64,000 nt of DNA. It comes from Moritella viscosa (lineage in GTDB: Bacteria > Pseudomonadota > Gammaproteobacteria > Enterobacterales > Moritellaceae). Below, one piece after another: positions 43,077-57,124 of the stretch (position 1 is the stretch's first letter; each line of letters starts with the position of its first letter). The position numbers were made by a program, and so were the translations under genes. The notes under the pieces were generated by a model. That model was not told the origin of the DNA. It did no database searches and saw nothing but the letters and a program-made list of their open reading frames with translations. The stretch spans positions 248,001-312,000 of the forward strand of contig LN554852.1 in the NCBI GenBank assembly GCA_000953735.1, written 5' to 3'.

Positions 43077-43787
43077 GTGCTACTTGAACTAGATAATATT
43101 GAGAATGAATTGACAAGTTCATATACGTTTACGGATGAAGACTATCGTCTTTTAAGATCTTATGATGGTGTTATTGAAGGTATTGCTACTTTATTTGGTA
43201 AGCAATGTGAAGTGATCTTACACTCATTGGAAAGTGTAGACCGTTCTGTGATTAAAATTGAAAATGGTTTTAATACAGGTCGTGTTGAAGGTTCGCCGAT
43301 CACCGATTTAGCATTAAAGATGCTGCAAGATATATCTGCACAAAATAAGCAATGTTCTAAAGCTTATTTTACACAGACAAAAGATGGTCAAATGATGCGT
43401 TCGATGACGATCGCAATCAAAAATCGTTCAGAAAGAACAATTGGTTTAATTTGTATCAACATTAATATTGGTGCATCGTTTATTGATTTTGTTCAGGAGT
43501 TATTACCTACACCTGAGACAAGAGAAACTGAGTTGTCTTCTGAAAATTTCGCAACGACAGTTGAAGAATTGGTTGATCGCTCTGTAGAGGAAACAATTGC
43601 TGATATTAACAACCGAACTGATATTGCCAATAATGCTAAAAATAAGCACATTGTAATTTCACTTCACCAACAAGGTATTTTTGATATTAAAGATGCGATC
43701 AATATGGTTGCGGATAAACTTAATATTTCAAAACATACTGTGTACTTATATATACGTCAAATCAAGTCCGATGAAGCAGAGCTGTAA
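43077..43787 (+). CDS. YheO-type PAS/helix-turn-helix transcriptional regulator
   Basis: 236 residues from a GTG start with GAGGG six bases upstream. The N-terminal YheO PAS-like domain is clear (LLRSYDGVIEGIATLFGKQCE, with VILHSLES and GSPITDLALKML), and the C-terminal part ends in an HTH segment (ISKHTVYLYIRQIK). E. coli yheO sits directly upstream of tusDCB; here tusDCB is almost 9 kb away, behind an rrn operon and pyrBI. Function unproven in the family, though the E. coli relative is described as a DNA-binding regulator. Confidence 0.9.
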   Translation: MLLELDNIENELTSSYTFTDEDYRLLRSYDGVIEGIATLFGKQCEVILHSLESVDRSVIKIENGFNTGRVEGSPITDLALKMLQDISAQNKQCSKAYFTQTKDGQMMRSMTIAIKNRSERTIGLICININIGASFIDFVQELLPTPETRETELSSENFATTVEELVDRSVEETIADINNRTDIANNAKNKHIVISLHQQGIFDIKDAINMVADKLNISKHTVYLYIRQIKSDEAEL

Positions 43788-43830
43788 ATAAGCTGCTTAT
43801 ATCTAGAATATTGATGTGTAAGTAAATAAG

Positions 43831-43864
43831 AAGGTGATTATTGTATGAATAATCACCTTTCTTT
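43831..43864 (+). terminator. yheO terminator
   Basis: A perfect 12-bp stem AAGGTGATTATT (43831-43842) / AATAATCACCTT (43848-43859) with loop GTATG, followed by TCTTT. It isolates yheO from the rrn promoters downstream. Confidence 0.8.
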
Positions 43865-43956
43865 CCGAACTTACTCAGCCTGCACACACTTAATGCACTT
43901 CATATGAACGATTATCATACAGTCCAATCTATCTGGCTAATTACGACATATAAAAC

Positions 43957-43984
43957 TTGCCAAGTTAATCTAGATCTCTATAAT
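43957..43984 (+). promoter_or_regulatory. rrn promoter P1
   Basis: TTGCCA, 16-bp spacer, TATAAT, then GCGACCTCACTGACACGG. This closely matches E. coli rrn P1, including the GC-rich discriminator that makes it sensitive to ppGpp. The AT-rich stretch just upstream (about 43935-43956) could be an UP element. Fis sites could not be assigned by eye. Confidence 0.9.
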
Positions 43985-44081
43985 GCGACCTCACTGACAC
44001 GGCAACAGCCGCTAGGTAAAGGTGTTTATCAGTATCGAAAGTTACTTATTAAACTTCCTGAAATTAAAGTGCGATATGCGC

Positions 44082-44109
44082 TTGACTTCAAAACTGGTTG
44101 CCGTAATAT
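44082..44109 (+). promoter_or_regulatory. rrn promoter P2
   Basis: TTGACT, 16-bp spacer, TAATAT, 125 bp downstream of P1. The position and -35 match rrn P2 promoters of enterobacteria. Transcripts would start near 44116, about 30 bases before boxA. Confidence 0.88.
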
Positions 44110-44146
44110 ACGCAGCCTGACAACGACGCGACAGCGTTGCTGTCAA

Positions 44147-44158
44147 TGCTCTTTAACA
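44147..44158 (+). promoter_or_regulatory. rrn leader boxA antitermination site
   Basis: TGCTCTTTAACA is identical to the E. coli rrn boxA bound by NusB-NusE, and the following CAATCTGTGTGAGCACT matches the conserved leader downstream of it. Confidence 0.93.
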
Positions 44159-44262
44159 ATTTATTCAAGCAATCTGTGTGAGCACTTGCAGAGATATAAT
44201 GACCAAAAATTATATCAATGTAATTGTGAACATTAAATTAAATCGAAAGATTTGGTTTTATA

Positions 44263-44286
44263 AACAACAAACTTCGGTTTGTTGTT
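44263..44286 (+). other. UUCG tetraloop hairpin in 16S leader
   Basis: AACAACAAAC and GTTTGTTGTT form a perfect 10-bp stem capped by TTCG, an unusually stable tetraloop. A second bulged hairpin (about 44309-44333) follows before mature 16S. Both lie in the pre-16S leader and probably help folding or RNase III processing. Confidence 0.8.
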
Positions 44287-44342
44287 GAAGTACAGAATTC
44301 ATTGAGCCGACTTAATCGCTTAGGCGATTAGTCAAAAACTTT

Positions 44343-45887
<1,545 letters not shown>

Positions 45888-45964
45888 CGTAAAGTTGTTA
45901 ATTTTTGTAAGTGCCCACACAAATTGCTTGAATAGAAAGTTGAAAAGCATGTAAGAAATGCGAT

Positions 45965-46041
45965 AGGACTGTAGCTCAGTTGGTTAGAGCGCGCCCCTGA
46001 TAAGGGTGAGGTCGGTAGTTCAAATCTACTCAGTCCTACCA
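45965..46041 (+). tRNA. ileT: tRNA-Ile (GAU)
   Basis: 77 nt. The acceptor stem AGGACTG/CAGTCCT, D-loop TAGCTCAGTTGGTTAGAGC, anticodon GAT in CCCCTGATAAGGG, the T arm and an encoded CCA are all readable. It is in the 16S-23S spacer, as in most gammaproteobacteria. Confidence 0.98.
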
Positions 46042-46065
46042 ATCTTCTTACGAACTCTATGATGT

Positions 46066-46141
46066 GGGGCTATAGCTCAGCTGGGAGAGCGCCTGCCTTG
46101 CACGCAGGAGGTCTGCGGTTCGATCCCGCATAGCTCCACCA
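46066..46141 (+). tRNA. alaT: tRNA-Ala (UGC)
   Basis: 76 nt. Acceptor stem GGGGCTA/TAGCTCC, anticodon TGC in GCCTTGCACGC, T arm GCGGTTCGATCCCGC, encoded CCA. It is released with tRNA-Ile from the rrn transcript. Confidence 0.98.
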
Positions 46142-46204
46142 CATCATAGTTGTTAAAATACAAAGCTAAGCAAGCTTAATGCTTATCTTTGCTTTTTAGC
46201 AAAT

Positions 46205-46217
46205 TGCTCTTTAAAAA
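46205..46217 (+). promoter_or_regulatory. Spacer boxA before 23S
   Basis: TGCTCTTTAAAAA resembles the second boxA that E. coli rrn operons carry in the 16S-23S spacer to keep antitermination complexes on the polymerase. Confidence 0.8.
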
Positions 46218-46361
46218 TTTGGAAAGCTGAATAAATAAAGAAGTTCTTAAAACACGTTATTGCTTCGGTAATAACAATAGAGTGTTCTTGAGTATTCTTG
46301 AGGCGAAAAAAACTAGATAATACCTAGTTATTTCAATTGTACAGTCGACTTTAGATTGTAT

Positions 46362-49251
<2,890 letters not shown>

Positions 49252-49387
49252 ACAAATTAAAGTATGATTAATTGAAATATCGACTTAAGAATAGATTGAA
49301 TACTTTATGTTTTAAAGACTTCTTTATTTATAGCTTTTCAGATTTAAAAATGAAACGTAAGTTTATATATAGAAAGCAAACCAAATT

Positions 49388-49506
49388 TGCTTGGTGACCA
49401 TAGTGTTGCGGTACCACCTGATCCCATTCCGAACTCAGTAGTGAAACGTAATAACGCCGATGGTAGTGTGGGGTTTCCCCATGTGAGAGTAGGGCATCGC
49501 CAAGCG
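49388..49506 (+). rRNA. rrf: 5S ribosomal RNA, copy 1
   Basis: About 119 nt, from TGCTTGGTGACC to TCGCCAAGCG, whose ends form helix I. The core CCGAACTCAGTAGTGAAACG and GCCGATGGTAGTGTGGGG match Vibrio-type 5S. It lies 136 bp after 23S. The 92-bp spacer to copy 2 holds short inverted repeats (CTATTTA/TAAATAG, AAGAC/GTCTT) that may guide processing. Confidence 0.97.
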
Positions 49507-49598
49507 CCAATTACTATTTATTTAGGCCTAGTCTAAATAGATATTGTTTAAGACGTAGTCTTAGACAAGAGCAGATGATTCGTAAGACTCGAAAAATT

Positions 49599-49717
49599 TG
49601 TTTGGTGACCATAGTGTTGCGGTACCACCTGATCCCATTCCGAACTCAGTAGTGAAACGTAATAACGCCGATGGTAGTGTGGGGTTTCCCCATGTGAGAG
49701 TAGGGCATCGCCAAACG
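49599..49717 (+). rRNA. rrf: 5S ribosomal RNA, copy 2
   Basis: About 119 nt and, by direct reading, identical to copy 1 except at two positions: the third base is T instead of C, and its partner in helix I (position 117) is A instead of G. The stem is thus preserved by a compensatory change. A strong terminator follows 30 bp later. Confidence 0.97.
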
Positions 49718-49747
49718 CTAAATTAGATTTAAGACACCGTCTTGAAC

Positions 49748-49782
49748 GAAAAAAGCCGATATCATTGATATCGGCTTTTTTT
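49748..49782 (+). terminator. rrn operon terminator
   Basis: GCCGATATC (49755-49763) pairs with GATATCGGC (49767-49775) around ATT; seven As precede and seven Ts follow. It could also block the opposite strand. Confidence 0.95.
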
Positions 49783-49900
49783 ATACCTGTAAATTATTAG
49801 CTGTTAAAGTTAAAATATAATCAAATATACTTTCACCACTTTAGATTAAATCACTAATTTTGTGGTTAACTACTTAAATTAAGATGTTTAGGATCCTTGT

Positions 49901-50461
49901 ATGACTGATAACCATGAAATAATTAAGTTACAGACGCTAAAATGGGTGAAAGATATTATTGTTAAATACAATATTTGTCCTTTTGCGAAGAAAGAATTAG
50001 AGCGAAAAACAATTCATTGTGCAGTACTTGATGGGACTGATTTAACTGAGTTATTAGAATGTGTTAATGCTGAGTTTATTCGTTTAGATACCAATGAAGA
50101 TATAGCTACAACATTAGTTGTTATTCCTAAATTGAGTAGTAACTTTGATGATTTCCTCGATTTAATTGATTATGCGAATGATTTATTGGAAATGCAGGAC
50201 TACGAAGGTGTTTATCAATTAGCGCATATGCACCCTAAATATCGTTTTGATGACACGACAATGCAAGATGCTGCTAACTTTACTAATCGCTCTCCTTATC
50301 CAATACTGCATATTATTCGTGAAGATGAGATGGCGCGGGTATTGAGACTATTTCCGAACCCTGAGGAAATCCCTGAACGTAATGTTGAATTATTACGAAA
50401 AAAGGGGTTTAAGGAAATTAAAGCGGAATTAGAAGCGTGTTTTAATGTGAAAACTAAATAA
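49901..50461 (+). CDS. DUF1415 family protein
   Basis: 186 residues. Family blocks are clear: WVKDIIVKYNICPFAKKE at the start, QLAHMHPKYRFDDT and DAANFTNRSPYPILHIIRE in the middle. The invariant cysteine (C26) and the histidines of AHMHP might be catalytic or metal-binding, but no function is established to my knowledge. No signal peptide or membrane segment. It is flanked by the rrn terminator and the convergent pyrI. Confidence 0.88.
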   Translation: MTDNHEIIKLQTLKWVKDIIVKYNICPFAKKELERKTIHCAVLDGTDLTELLECVNAEFIRLDTNEDIATTLVVIPKLSSNFDDFLDLIDYANDLLEMQDYEGVYQLAHMHPKYRFDDTTMQDAANFTNRSPYPILHIIREDEMARVLRLFPNPEEIPERNVELLRKKGFKEIKAELEACFNVKTK

Positions 50462-50521
50462 TTCTATAAAACGAACATAACAGAGCTGTATCATTGAGAA
50501 GCAGCTCTGGATTAATTTGAA

Positions 50522-50983
50522 TTAAACTTGTGCAGTTACAATTTCTTTTGAAAATGTTTTTTCACAATACTTACATTTTAGACCGATATTACCCTTGATC
50601 ATTTTAATGGTAAAAGATGAAATAACCGGTTCGCCGTGTGTAATACAATTTGAGTTTGGACACGGGAATACGTTTTCAACTTCTTTTGGCAATGCTAACG
50701 CATGCTTATCTGTCACCTCGAAATTTTCAATTATATTAATGGTTGCATTTGGTGCAAGCAGTGCTAATTGATTCGCTTGTGGCTTGGTTATCTCAGTGTT
50801 TTCAACTTTAATTAAATCTTTGGTTGCACCATTATGGGTTGGAAGGTTAAAACCAACCGTAACACGCTGCTTGGTATTCGTAAGACTAAATAGTCTGAGA
50901 ATTTTAACACCTTGTCCTGATGGGATATGATCAATAACATAGCCATTACAGATAGCCTCTACTTGCATATGATTGCTTTTCAT
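50522..50983 (-). CDS. pyrI: Aspartate carbamoyltransferase regulatory subunit
   Basis: 153 residues, as in E. coli. It binds ATP/CTP for allosteric control and holds the catalytic trimers together through a zinc site; the four cysteines are C-x4-C (CPNSNC) and C-x2-C (CKYC). The N-terminal allosteric domain has VIDHIPSGQGVKILRLF. The start lies four bases after the pyrB stop, and its SD GGAGG is inside the last pyrB codons, so translation is coupled. Confidence 0.97.
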   Translation of the reverse strand: MKSNHMQVEAICNGYVIDHIPSGQGVKILRLFSLTNTKQRVTVGFNLPTHNGATKDLIKVENTEITKPQANQLALLAPNATINIIENFEVTDKHALALPKEVENVFPCPNSNCITHGEPVISSFTIKMIKGNIGLKCKYCEKTFSKEIVTAQV

Positions 50984-50987
50984 TATC

Positions 50988-51920
50988 TTATCCTCCGATT
51001 GTTTCGTTTAATACAAGAGCAAGTAGTGCTTCACGTGCATATACACCATTTTCAGCTTGCTGAAAGTAATACGCGTATGGTGTTTTGTCAACATCGACAG
51101 TGATTTCATCAACGCGTGGCAATGGGTGCAGTACTTTCAAATTATCTTTTGCATTTTTTAATGAACTGGCAGATAAAATAAAGCCGGCTTTCATGTGTTG
51201 ATACTCTGTTTCATCAAAACGTTCTTTTTGTACACGAGTCATGTATAACACGTCAATTTCAGGTACTACGTCTTCAATTGAGTTATAACAGGCATAGCTG
51301 ATATCGTGCTCATCAAGCTCATCACAGATATATCCAGGCATCGCTAATGCATCTGGTGCAATGAAATAGAACTTGCAGCCACTGAACTTAGCAAGGGCTT
51401 GTGCTAAAGAATGAACTGTTCGACCGTATTTAAGATCTCCCACCAATGCGATATTTAAATTATCTAAGCGACCTTGTGTTTCGTAAATTGAAAACAGATC
51501 AAGCAATGTTTGTGTGGGATGTTGATTAGAGCCATCACCGCCGTTAATAACAGGTACGTTGGAGAATTCTGATGCTAATCTTGCGGCACCTTCTTGAGGG
51601 TGGCGCATCACAAAGGCATCTGCATAGCTTGAAATCACACTGATTGAATCGGCAAGCGTTTCACCTTTCTTCGCAAGTGAGGTGTTACCGGCATTATCGA
51701 AGCCAATAACTGTCCCACCTAATCGTTGGATAGCGGTTTCAAATGATAATCGTGTGCGAGTTGATGCTTCAAAGAAACAGCTCGCAATTACTTTATTTTT
51801 TAAAAGTTCGGGCTGTGGCTTATTTTTTAGTTTTGCCGCAGTTTTAACAATAAGTTCTAGCTCATTACGTGAGATATCATTGATAGATACTATATGTTTT
51901 CTAAATAACGGATTTACCAT
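50988..51920 (-). CDS. pyrB: Aspartate carbamoyltransferase catalytic subunit
   Basis: 310 residues from ATG 51920, which gives [15 protein letters not shown] like the E. coli start and has AGGG nine bases upstream; an in-frame ATG-type start at 51950 would lie in the attenuator T run. It makes carbamoyl-aspartate, the first committed step of pyrimidine synthesis. Carbamoyl phosphate and aspartate sites are intact: [12 protein letters not shown] (about 43-54), [12 protein letters not shown] and the loop HPLPRVDEI. It is preceded by an attenuator and leader peptide. Confidence 0.97.
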   Translation of the reverse strand: MVNPLFRKHIVSINDISRNELELIVKTAAKLKNKPQPELLKNKVIASCFFEASTRTRLSFETAIQRLGGTVIGFDNAGNTSLAKKGETLADSISVISSYADAFVMRHPQEGAARLASEFSNVPVINGGDGSNQHPTQTLLDLFSIYETQGRLDNLNIALVGDLKYGRTVHSLAQALAKFSGCKFYFIAPDALAMPGYICDELDEHDISYACYNSIEDVVPEIDVLYMTRVQKERFDETEYQHMKAGFILSASSLKNAKDNLKVLHPLPRVDEITVDVDKTPYAYYFQQAENGVYAREALLALVLNETIGG

Positions 51921-51948
51921 TTTTGTGCCCTGATGATCAGAATTATCC

Positions 51949-51983
51949 AAAAAAAAGCCTCATATGAATAGTTATGAGGCTTT
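51949..51983 (-). terminator. pyrBI attenuator (intrinsic terminator upstream of pyrB)
   Basis: On the minus strand AAAGCCTCATA (51983-51973) pairs with TATGAGGCTTT (51964-51954), 11 bp, loop of eight, and eight Ts follow (51956-51949), ending 28 bases before the pyrB start. This matches the E. coli pyrBI attenuator, where UTP shortage slows polymerase so the leader ribosome disrupts the hairpin. Confidence 0.9.
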
Positions 51984-52034
51984 ACAAGTTTGCATGCATA
52001 GGGGGAAGGTTATATGGTCTAATGATATGAACAT
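51972..52034 (-). CDS. pyrL: Probable pyrBI leader peptide (PyrL)
   Basis: A 20-codon frame starts at ATG 52034 with AGAGGG seven bases before it and stops at TAA 51974-51972 inside the attenuator hairpin, just where a translating ribosome would block it. Its mRNA includes a pyrimidine run CUUCCCCCU. E. coli pyrL is longer (44 codons), and the peptide sequence itself is not expected to be conserved. Assigned from position and signals only. Confidence 0.65.
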   Translation of the reverse strand: MFISLDHITFPLCMQTCKAS

Positions 52035-52079
52035 TCGTTAACCCTCTAATCCGCTAAACACAATTGGTAATTTTAGCTT

Positions 52080-52109
52080 AAAATAAAAACGACAGAAAGC
52101 ACTAATCAA
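52080..52109 (-). promoter_or_regulatory. Candidate pyrBI promoter
   Basis: On the minus strand TTGATT (52109-52104), an 18-bp spacer, then TATTTT (52085-52080). Transcription would start near 52073, giving a leader of about 150 nt before pyrB. A modest match; other AT-rich boxes are nearby. Confidence 0.4.
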
Positions 52110-52257
52110 ATTAATTTCATGTAAAAAAATCTATAAAGTTTAAACTATTCGTTGTTCTATATTTGCTTATTACGCGTGTTATTAAATATAATGCGTGTAG
52201 ATAGCGCAATATATTCGCTCTGAACATGGGAGCATTGATAAATTTATGGAACTTACA

Positions 52258-52641
52258 ATGAGTAAAAAAATCATTTCAACAACGAATGCACCTGCTGCAA
52301 TAGGCCCGTACTCACAAGCTAATCAACTTGGTAATATGGTTTTTACTTCAGGACAGATCCCACTAGTGCCAGAGACAATGGAAATTATTAAAGGCGGCGT
52401 GAAAGAGCAAGCTGAATTAGTAATGGAAAACCTAATGGCAGTTCTAAAAGCTGCAAATGCAAGTGCTGATACAGTAATCAAAACAACATGCTTCTTAAGT
52501 GATATGAATGATTTTGCTACCTTCAATGAAGTGTACGCACGTTATTTTCCTGAAAATGCACCTGCACGTTCATGTGTGGAAGTTGCTCGTTTACCGAAAG
52601 ATGTATTAGTTGAAGTTGAAGCTATCGCTTACACACTTTAA
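52258..52641 (+). CDS. ridA: 2-iminobutanoate/2-iminopropanoate deaminase RidA
   Basis: 127 residues from ATG 52258; GGA lies seven bases upstream and the start MSKKIISTTNAPAAIGPYSQ aligns with E. coli RidA (an ATG at 52246 is in frame but overlaps the SD). It destroys reactive enamine/imine intermediates from PLP enzymes. The active arginine is in PARSCVEVARLPKD (R108). It is divergent from pyrBI, with tusD starting 13 bp after it. Confidence 0.96.
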   Translation: MSKKIISTTNAPAAIGPYSQANQLGNMVFTSGQIPLVPETMEIIKGGVKEQAELVMENLMAVLKAANASADTVIKTTCFLSDMNDFATFNEVYARYFPENAPARSCVEVARLPKDVLVEVEAIAYTL

Positions 52642-52654
52642 TTAGGCCTCATTT

Positions 52655-53053
52655 ATGTCTAAATCGATCACTATTGCTGTACTTGTTACAGGTCCAGCGT
52701 ATGGTAGTCAAGACGCTTTAAGCGCCTATCATTATGTAAAGTCAGCGGTTGAGTTAGGTCATACTATTCAACGCGTATTTTTTTATAATGATGGTGTGCT
52801 TAATGGCTCAATATTGACATCTCCAGCAGCGGATGAATTTGATTTATATAATGCTTGGCTCGTGATGGCTCGTGAACATCTATTTCCTTTAGATATATGT
52901 TCAGGTGCAGCGTTGAGACGTGGTGTTATTGATCAAAGTGAAGCGGATAGGACTGGGAAGAATCAGTTTAATCTTGAGTTACCATTTCAATTAACCGGAC
53001 TAGGTCAATTAGCCGAGTCGATTATGACTGCTGATCGGGTTATCCAGTTTTAA
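52655..53053 (+). CDS. tusD: Sulfur relay protein TusD
   Basis: 132 residues (E. coli 128). With TusB and TusC it forms the complex that carries sulfur from TusA to TusE for 2-thiouridine in tRNA. The catalytic cysteine is in LDICSGAALRRGV (C88 by count), matching C78 of E. coli. It is co-transcribed with tusC and tusB and perhaps ridA. Confidence 0.95.
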   Translation: MSKSITIAVLVTGPAYGSQDALSAYHYVKSAVELGHTIQRVFFYNDGVLNGSILTSPAADEFDLYNAWLVMAREHLFPLDICSGAALRRGVIDQSEADRTGKNQFNLELPFQLTGLGQLAESIMTADRVIQF

Positions 53054-53075
53054 TTAACTACATTTGGTTGAAAAT

Positions 53076-53432
53076 ATGTTGAGAGTTGCGTTCGTTACTC
53101 GTCAAGTTCCTCATGGCAGTAGCCTAGCCAGAGAAACACAAGACGCCATTCTTGCTACATCTGCATTAACGGAAGAGTTAAGTGTGTTTTTTATTGGTGA
53201 TGGCGTTTATCAGTTACTCAGTAACCAAAAGCCTCAAAATATCGCTTGTCGGGATTTTTCGCCTACATTTGGACTGTTTGACTTATATGATATCGAAAAC
53301 ATTTATGTGTGCGCAGACTCGCTTATAGAGCGAGGTATAAGCGATATTGAGTTGATTATCGATGCTGAACGTTTACCACAAGCAGAGATTAATCAACGAA
53401 TTCGCCAGCATGCTATTATTTTGAATTTTTGA
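53076..53432 (+). CDS. tusC: Sulfur relay protein TusC
   Basis: 118 residues from ATG 53076, giving MLRVAFVTRQVPHG like E. coli TusC (119); a TTG at 53064 is in frame but less likely. Blocks LATSALTEELSVFFIGDGVYQL and DLYDIENIYVCA are conserved. The SD is poor; it may be translated by coupling to tusD, 22 bp upstream. Confidence 0.94.
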   Translation: MLRVAFVTRQVPHGSSLARETQDAILATSALTEELSVFFIGDGVYQLLSNQKPQNIACRDFSPTFGLFDLYDIENIYVCADSLIERGISDIELIIDAERLPQAEINQRIRQHAIILNF

Positions 53433-53446
53433 TTGGTGATAACATT

Positions 53447-53737
53447 ATGCTTCATATTATTAAATCGTCGCCATTCTCAAAAAACACATTCATTGATAGC
53501 CTAGGCTATCTCAATGAGGGTGATGCGCTGCTCTTTATTCAAGATGCTGTCGTTATGACGGCATCACTGCATAAATATGCTAAAATACTTCAAGATCTCC
53601 TACCAAAGATAAGTGTTTACACTTTGACTGAAGATCTGGATGCAAGAGGGTTAAAATGTATTCTAGGTCAGCAAGTTAGCTACCTAGAATTTGTTAACCT
53701 TACTGTGTCACATTTACAAGTACAGACTTGGAATTAA
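53447..53737 (+). CDS. tusB: Sulfur relay protein TusB
   Basis: 96 residues from ATG 53447 (MLHIIKSSPF; E. coli 95). Conserved LNEGDALLFIQDAV and LTEDLDARGL are present. It begins 14 bp after the tusC stop, with GGTGA upstream. It closes the tusDCB set, and the str promoter follows within 140 bp. Confidence 0.92.
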   Translation: MLHIIKSSPFSKNTFIDSLGYLNEGDALLFIQDAVVMTASLHKYAKILQDLLPKISVYTLTEDLDARGLKCILGQQVSYLEFVNLTVSHLQVQTWN

Positions 53738-53875
53738 ATAAGCTGAACTGTACGAATTTTCATTGTCGCCCTATAAACTATGGGTAAGTTTTTATCTACT
53801 AGTGTTGTAAAAGCGGTTTATTTACGATTTATTGGTTAATAAACTGATTTATTTTCAATAATACTGTTCTTATGC

Positions 53876-53904
53876 TTGACAGCTAAAGGCGCAATGACTA
53901 AAAT
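53876..53904 (+). promoter_or_regulatory. str operon promoter
   Basis: TTGACA, 17-bp spacer, TAAAAT: a near-consensus sigma-70 promoter. Transcription should start near 53911, giving a 55-nt leader before rpsL. Confidence 0.88.
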
Positions 53905-53965
53905 TCTGCGTCCCTATATTAGGGATGATTTTTCACACGTAAAAAACTCAACGGAGCTATTTTAA

Positions 53966-54340
53966 ATGGCAACTACTAACCAATTAGTACGCAAGCCTCG
54001 CGTAAGAAACGTTACAAAAACTAACGTTCCTGCTCTTGAAGCTTGTCCACAACGTCGTGGTGTTTGTACTCGCGTATACACTACTACTCCTAAAAAACCT
54101 AACTCGGCTCTACGTAAAGTAGCTCGTGTTCGTCTAACTAACGGTTATGAAGTAACTTCATACATCGGTGGTGAAGGCCATAACCTTCAAGAGCATAGCG
54201 TGATCTTAATCCGCGGTGGTCGTGTTAAAGATTTACCGGGTGTTCGTTACCATACAGTTCGTGGTGCGTTAGATACAGCTGGTGTTAGTGATCGTCGTAA
54301 AGGTCGTTCTAAATACGGTGCTAAACGCCCTAAGAATTAA
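53966..54340 (+). CDS. rpsL: 30S ribosomal protein S12
   Basis: 124 residues, as usual. It sits at the decoding centre. The loops that carry streptomycin-resistance mutations are wild type: KKPNSALRK (K43 region) and [12 protein letters not shown] (K88 region). SD ACGGAGC before the ATG. First gene of the str operon. Confidence 0.99.
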   Translation: MATTNQLVRKPRVRNVTKTNVPALEACPQRRGVCTRVYTTTPKKPNSALRKVARVRLTNGYEVTSYIGGEGHNLQEHSVILIRGGRVKDLPGVRYHTVRGALDTAGVSDRRKGRSKYGAKRPKN

Positions 54341-54421
54341 TAATTCTTCGTTTAGTAAGGCCAAGCAAACTGTTAACTATTTATTAGTTTTGGGTAATAC
54401 CTGAAGCACAACGAGGAATAA

Positions 54422-54898
<477 letters not shown>

Positions 54899-54966
54899 TT
54901 TTTGGACGCAGATTTTAAATCTGCGTCAATTATTTTCTGTCTAGGTTTCCTAGTAAGGGATTTATT

Positions 54967-57060
54967 GTGGCACGTACAACTCCGATCGAGCTCTACCGAA
55001 ATATTGGTATTTGTGCTCACGTTGATGCGGGTAAAACTACAACTACAGAACGAATTCTGTTCTATACTGGTCTTTCACATAAGATTGGTGAAGTTCATGA
55101 TGGCGCTGCCACTATGGATTGGATGGAACAGGAGCAGGAGCGTGGTATTACCATTACTTCTGCTGCGACAACAACAATGTGGAAAGGTATGGATGCGCAA
55201 TTTAAGCAGCACCGTATCAACATCATTGATACTCCGGGACATGTTGACTTCACGATTGAAGTAGAACGTTCTTTGCGAGTACTTGATGGCGCAGTTGTCG
55301 TATTTTGTGGTGCATCAGGTGTTGAACCACAATCTGAAACGGTTTGGCGTCAAGCTGACAAGTATCAAGTACCACGTATCGTGTTCGTCAATAAGATGGA
55401 TCGTACTGGTGCAGATTTTGACGCTGTAATTGACCAAATTCGTAATCGTCTGGGCGCGACTTGTGTTCCTATCCAGTTAAACATTGGTGCGGAAGATGAT
55501 TTTGAAGGCGTAATTGATTTAATTAAAATGAAATCAATTAGCTGGAATGAAGCAGATCAAGGTATGTCATTTAGTTATGGCGATATTCCTGCAGATCTAC
55601 TTGAGCGAGCAGAAGAATTACATGAAGAATTGGTTGATGCTGCCGCCGAAGCTAACGATGAGCTTATGGATAAATACCTTGAAGAAGGTGAATTATCTGA
55701 AGAAGAAATTAAAGCTGGTTTACGTCAACGTACGCTGAATAACGAGATCGTACTTGCGACTTGTGGTTCTGCCTTTAAAAATAAAGGTGTACAAGCGGTA
55801 CTTGACGCAGTGATTGAATTTCTTCCTAGCCCAACGGAAGTGAAAGATATCAATGGTATTGATGATAATGAGAACGAAATTACTTGTCGATCAAGTGATG
55901 ACGCTCCCTTTGCTGCATTAGCCTTTAAAATCGCGACAGACCCATTCGTAGGTACGCTTACGTTCTTACGTGTGTATTCTGGGGTGGTCAATACGGGCGA
56001 TGGCGTTTATAATTCTGTTAAACAGAAGCGTGAACGTTTAGGTCGTATAGTGCAAATGCATGCCAATGATCGTCAAGAATTGAAAGAAATACGTGCTGGT
56101 GATATTGCTGCAGCAATTGGTCTTAAGGATGTTACTACTGGTGATACGCTTTGTGATGCTAATCATAAAGTAATTCTTGAGCGTATGGATTTTCCGGAGC
56201 CGGTTATCCAAATTGCTGTGGAACCTAAAACAGTAGCCGATCAAGATAAGATGGCTATCGCCCTAAGTAAATTAGCGGCTGAAGACCCATCGTTCCGTGT
56301 TGAAACTGACGAAGAGTCAGCACAAACACTGATATCTGGTATGGGTGAACTTCATCTGGACATTATTGTTGACCGTATGCGTCGTGAGTTTAACGTTGAA
56401 TGCAACGTTGGTAAGCCTCAGGTTGCATATCGTGAATCAATTCGTAATTCAGTTGAAGCAGAAGGTAAATTCATTCGCGAATTAGGCGGGAAAGGTCAAT
56501 ATGGCCATGTTCTGCTGAAATTAGAGCCGCTCGAAGCGGGCGCTGGTTTTGAATTTGTGGATGCAATCGTTGATGGTGAAGTTCCTCGTGAATTCATTCC
56601 AGCGGTTGAAAAAGGTTGTAAAGATCAGATGGACCAAGGTGTGTTAGCAGGATATCCTATCATGGATGTTCGTGTTACACTTCACGGTGGTTCATTCCAC
56701 GACGTTGACTCCAATGAAATGGCATTCAAGGTCGCGGCATCATTTGGTTGCAGACAGGGCGCATTGGATGCAAGTCCAGCTTTGCTTGAGCCTATGATGA
56801 AAGTTGAAATTACCACTCCTGAGGAGTGGATGGGTGATGTTGTTGGTGACGTAAGCCGTCGTCGCGGCATGATCGACGGTATGGATGATGGCCACTCAGG
56901 CCTTAAAATTATTCATGCTAAGGTTCCGTTGTCTGAAATGTTCGGTTATGCAACCGCACTACGTTCAGCTACACAGGGCCGCGCTTCGTATTCAATGGAA
57001 TTCCTTGAATACAATGAAGCACCTAAAAACATCGCTGACAAAATTATTGAAGCGAAATAA
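54967..57060 (+). CDS. fusA: Elongation factor G
   Basis: 697 residues (E. coli 704) from a GTG with AAGGGA upstream. This GTPase drives translocation. G1 [13 protein letters not shown]3 DTPGHVDF and G4 NKMD are all intact, followed by domains II-V to the C-terminus. The sequence is of the Vibrio str-operon type rather than the distant EF-G2 paralogue. It lies 68 bp after rpsG. Confidence 0.98.
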   Translation: MARTTPIELYRNIGICAHVDAGKTTTTERILFYTGLSHKIGEVHDGAATMDWMEQEQERGITITSAATTTMWKGMDAQFKQHRINIIDTPGHVDFTIEVERSLRVLDGAVVVFCGASGVEPQSETVWRQADKYQVPRIVFVNKMDRTGADFDAVIDQIRNRLGATCVPIQLNIGAEDDFEGVIDLIKMKSISWNEADQGMSFSYGDIPADLLERAEELHEELVDAAAEANDELMDKYLEEGELSEEEIKAGLRQRTLNNEIVLATCGSAFKNKGVQAVLDAVIEFLPSPTEVKDINGIDDNENEITCRSSDDAPFAALAFKIATDPFVGTLTFLRVYSGVVNTGDGVYNSVKQKRERLGRIVQMHANDRQELKEIRAGDIAAAIGLKDVTTGDTLCDANHKVILERMDFPEPVIQIAVEPKTVADQDKMAIALSKLAAEDPSFRVETDEESAQTLISGMGELHLDIIVDRMRREFNVECNVGKPQVAYRESIRNSVEAEGKFIRELGGKGQYGHVLLKLEPLEAGAGFEFVDAIVDGEVPREFIPAVEKGCKDQMDQGVLAGYPIMDVRVTLHGGSFHDVDSNEMAFKVAASFGCRQGALDASPALLEPMMKVEITTPEEWMGDVVGDVSRRRGMIDGMDDGHSGLKIIHAKVPLSEMFGYATALRSATQGRASYSMEFLEYNEAPKNIADKIIEAK

Positions 57061-57124
57061 AGTTTAACTTTGGTAGTCTTTATCATAAGATAAAGGCTTA
57101 ACTGATAATTAGAAGGTACACGTC

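Noticed and set aside
43904-44236. A 110-codon frame upstream of 16S
   Set aside because: It covers rrn P1, P2 and boxA, which explain the sequence; there is no SD and no recognisable protein.
53966-54340. Streptomycin-resistance change in rpsL
   Set aside because: Both lysine-containing loops are wild type.
54967-57060. Possibility that fusA is the EF-G2 paralogue
   Set aside because: Domain IV-V differs from E. coli, but the whole sequence follows the Vibrio str-operon EF-G as I recall it, and it sits in the str operon.
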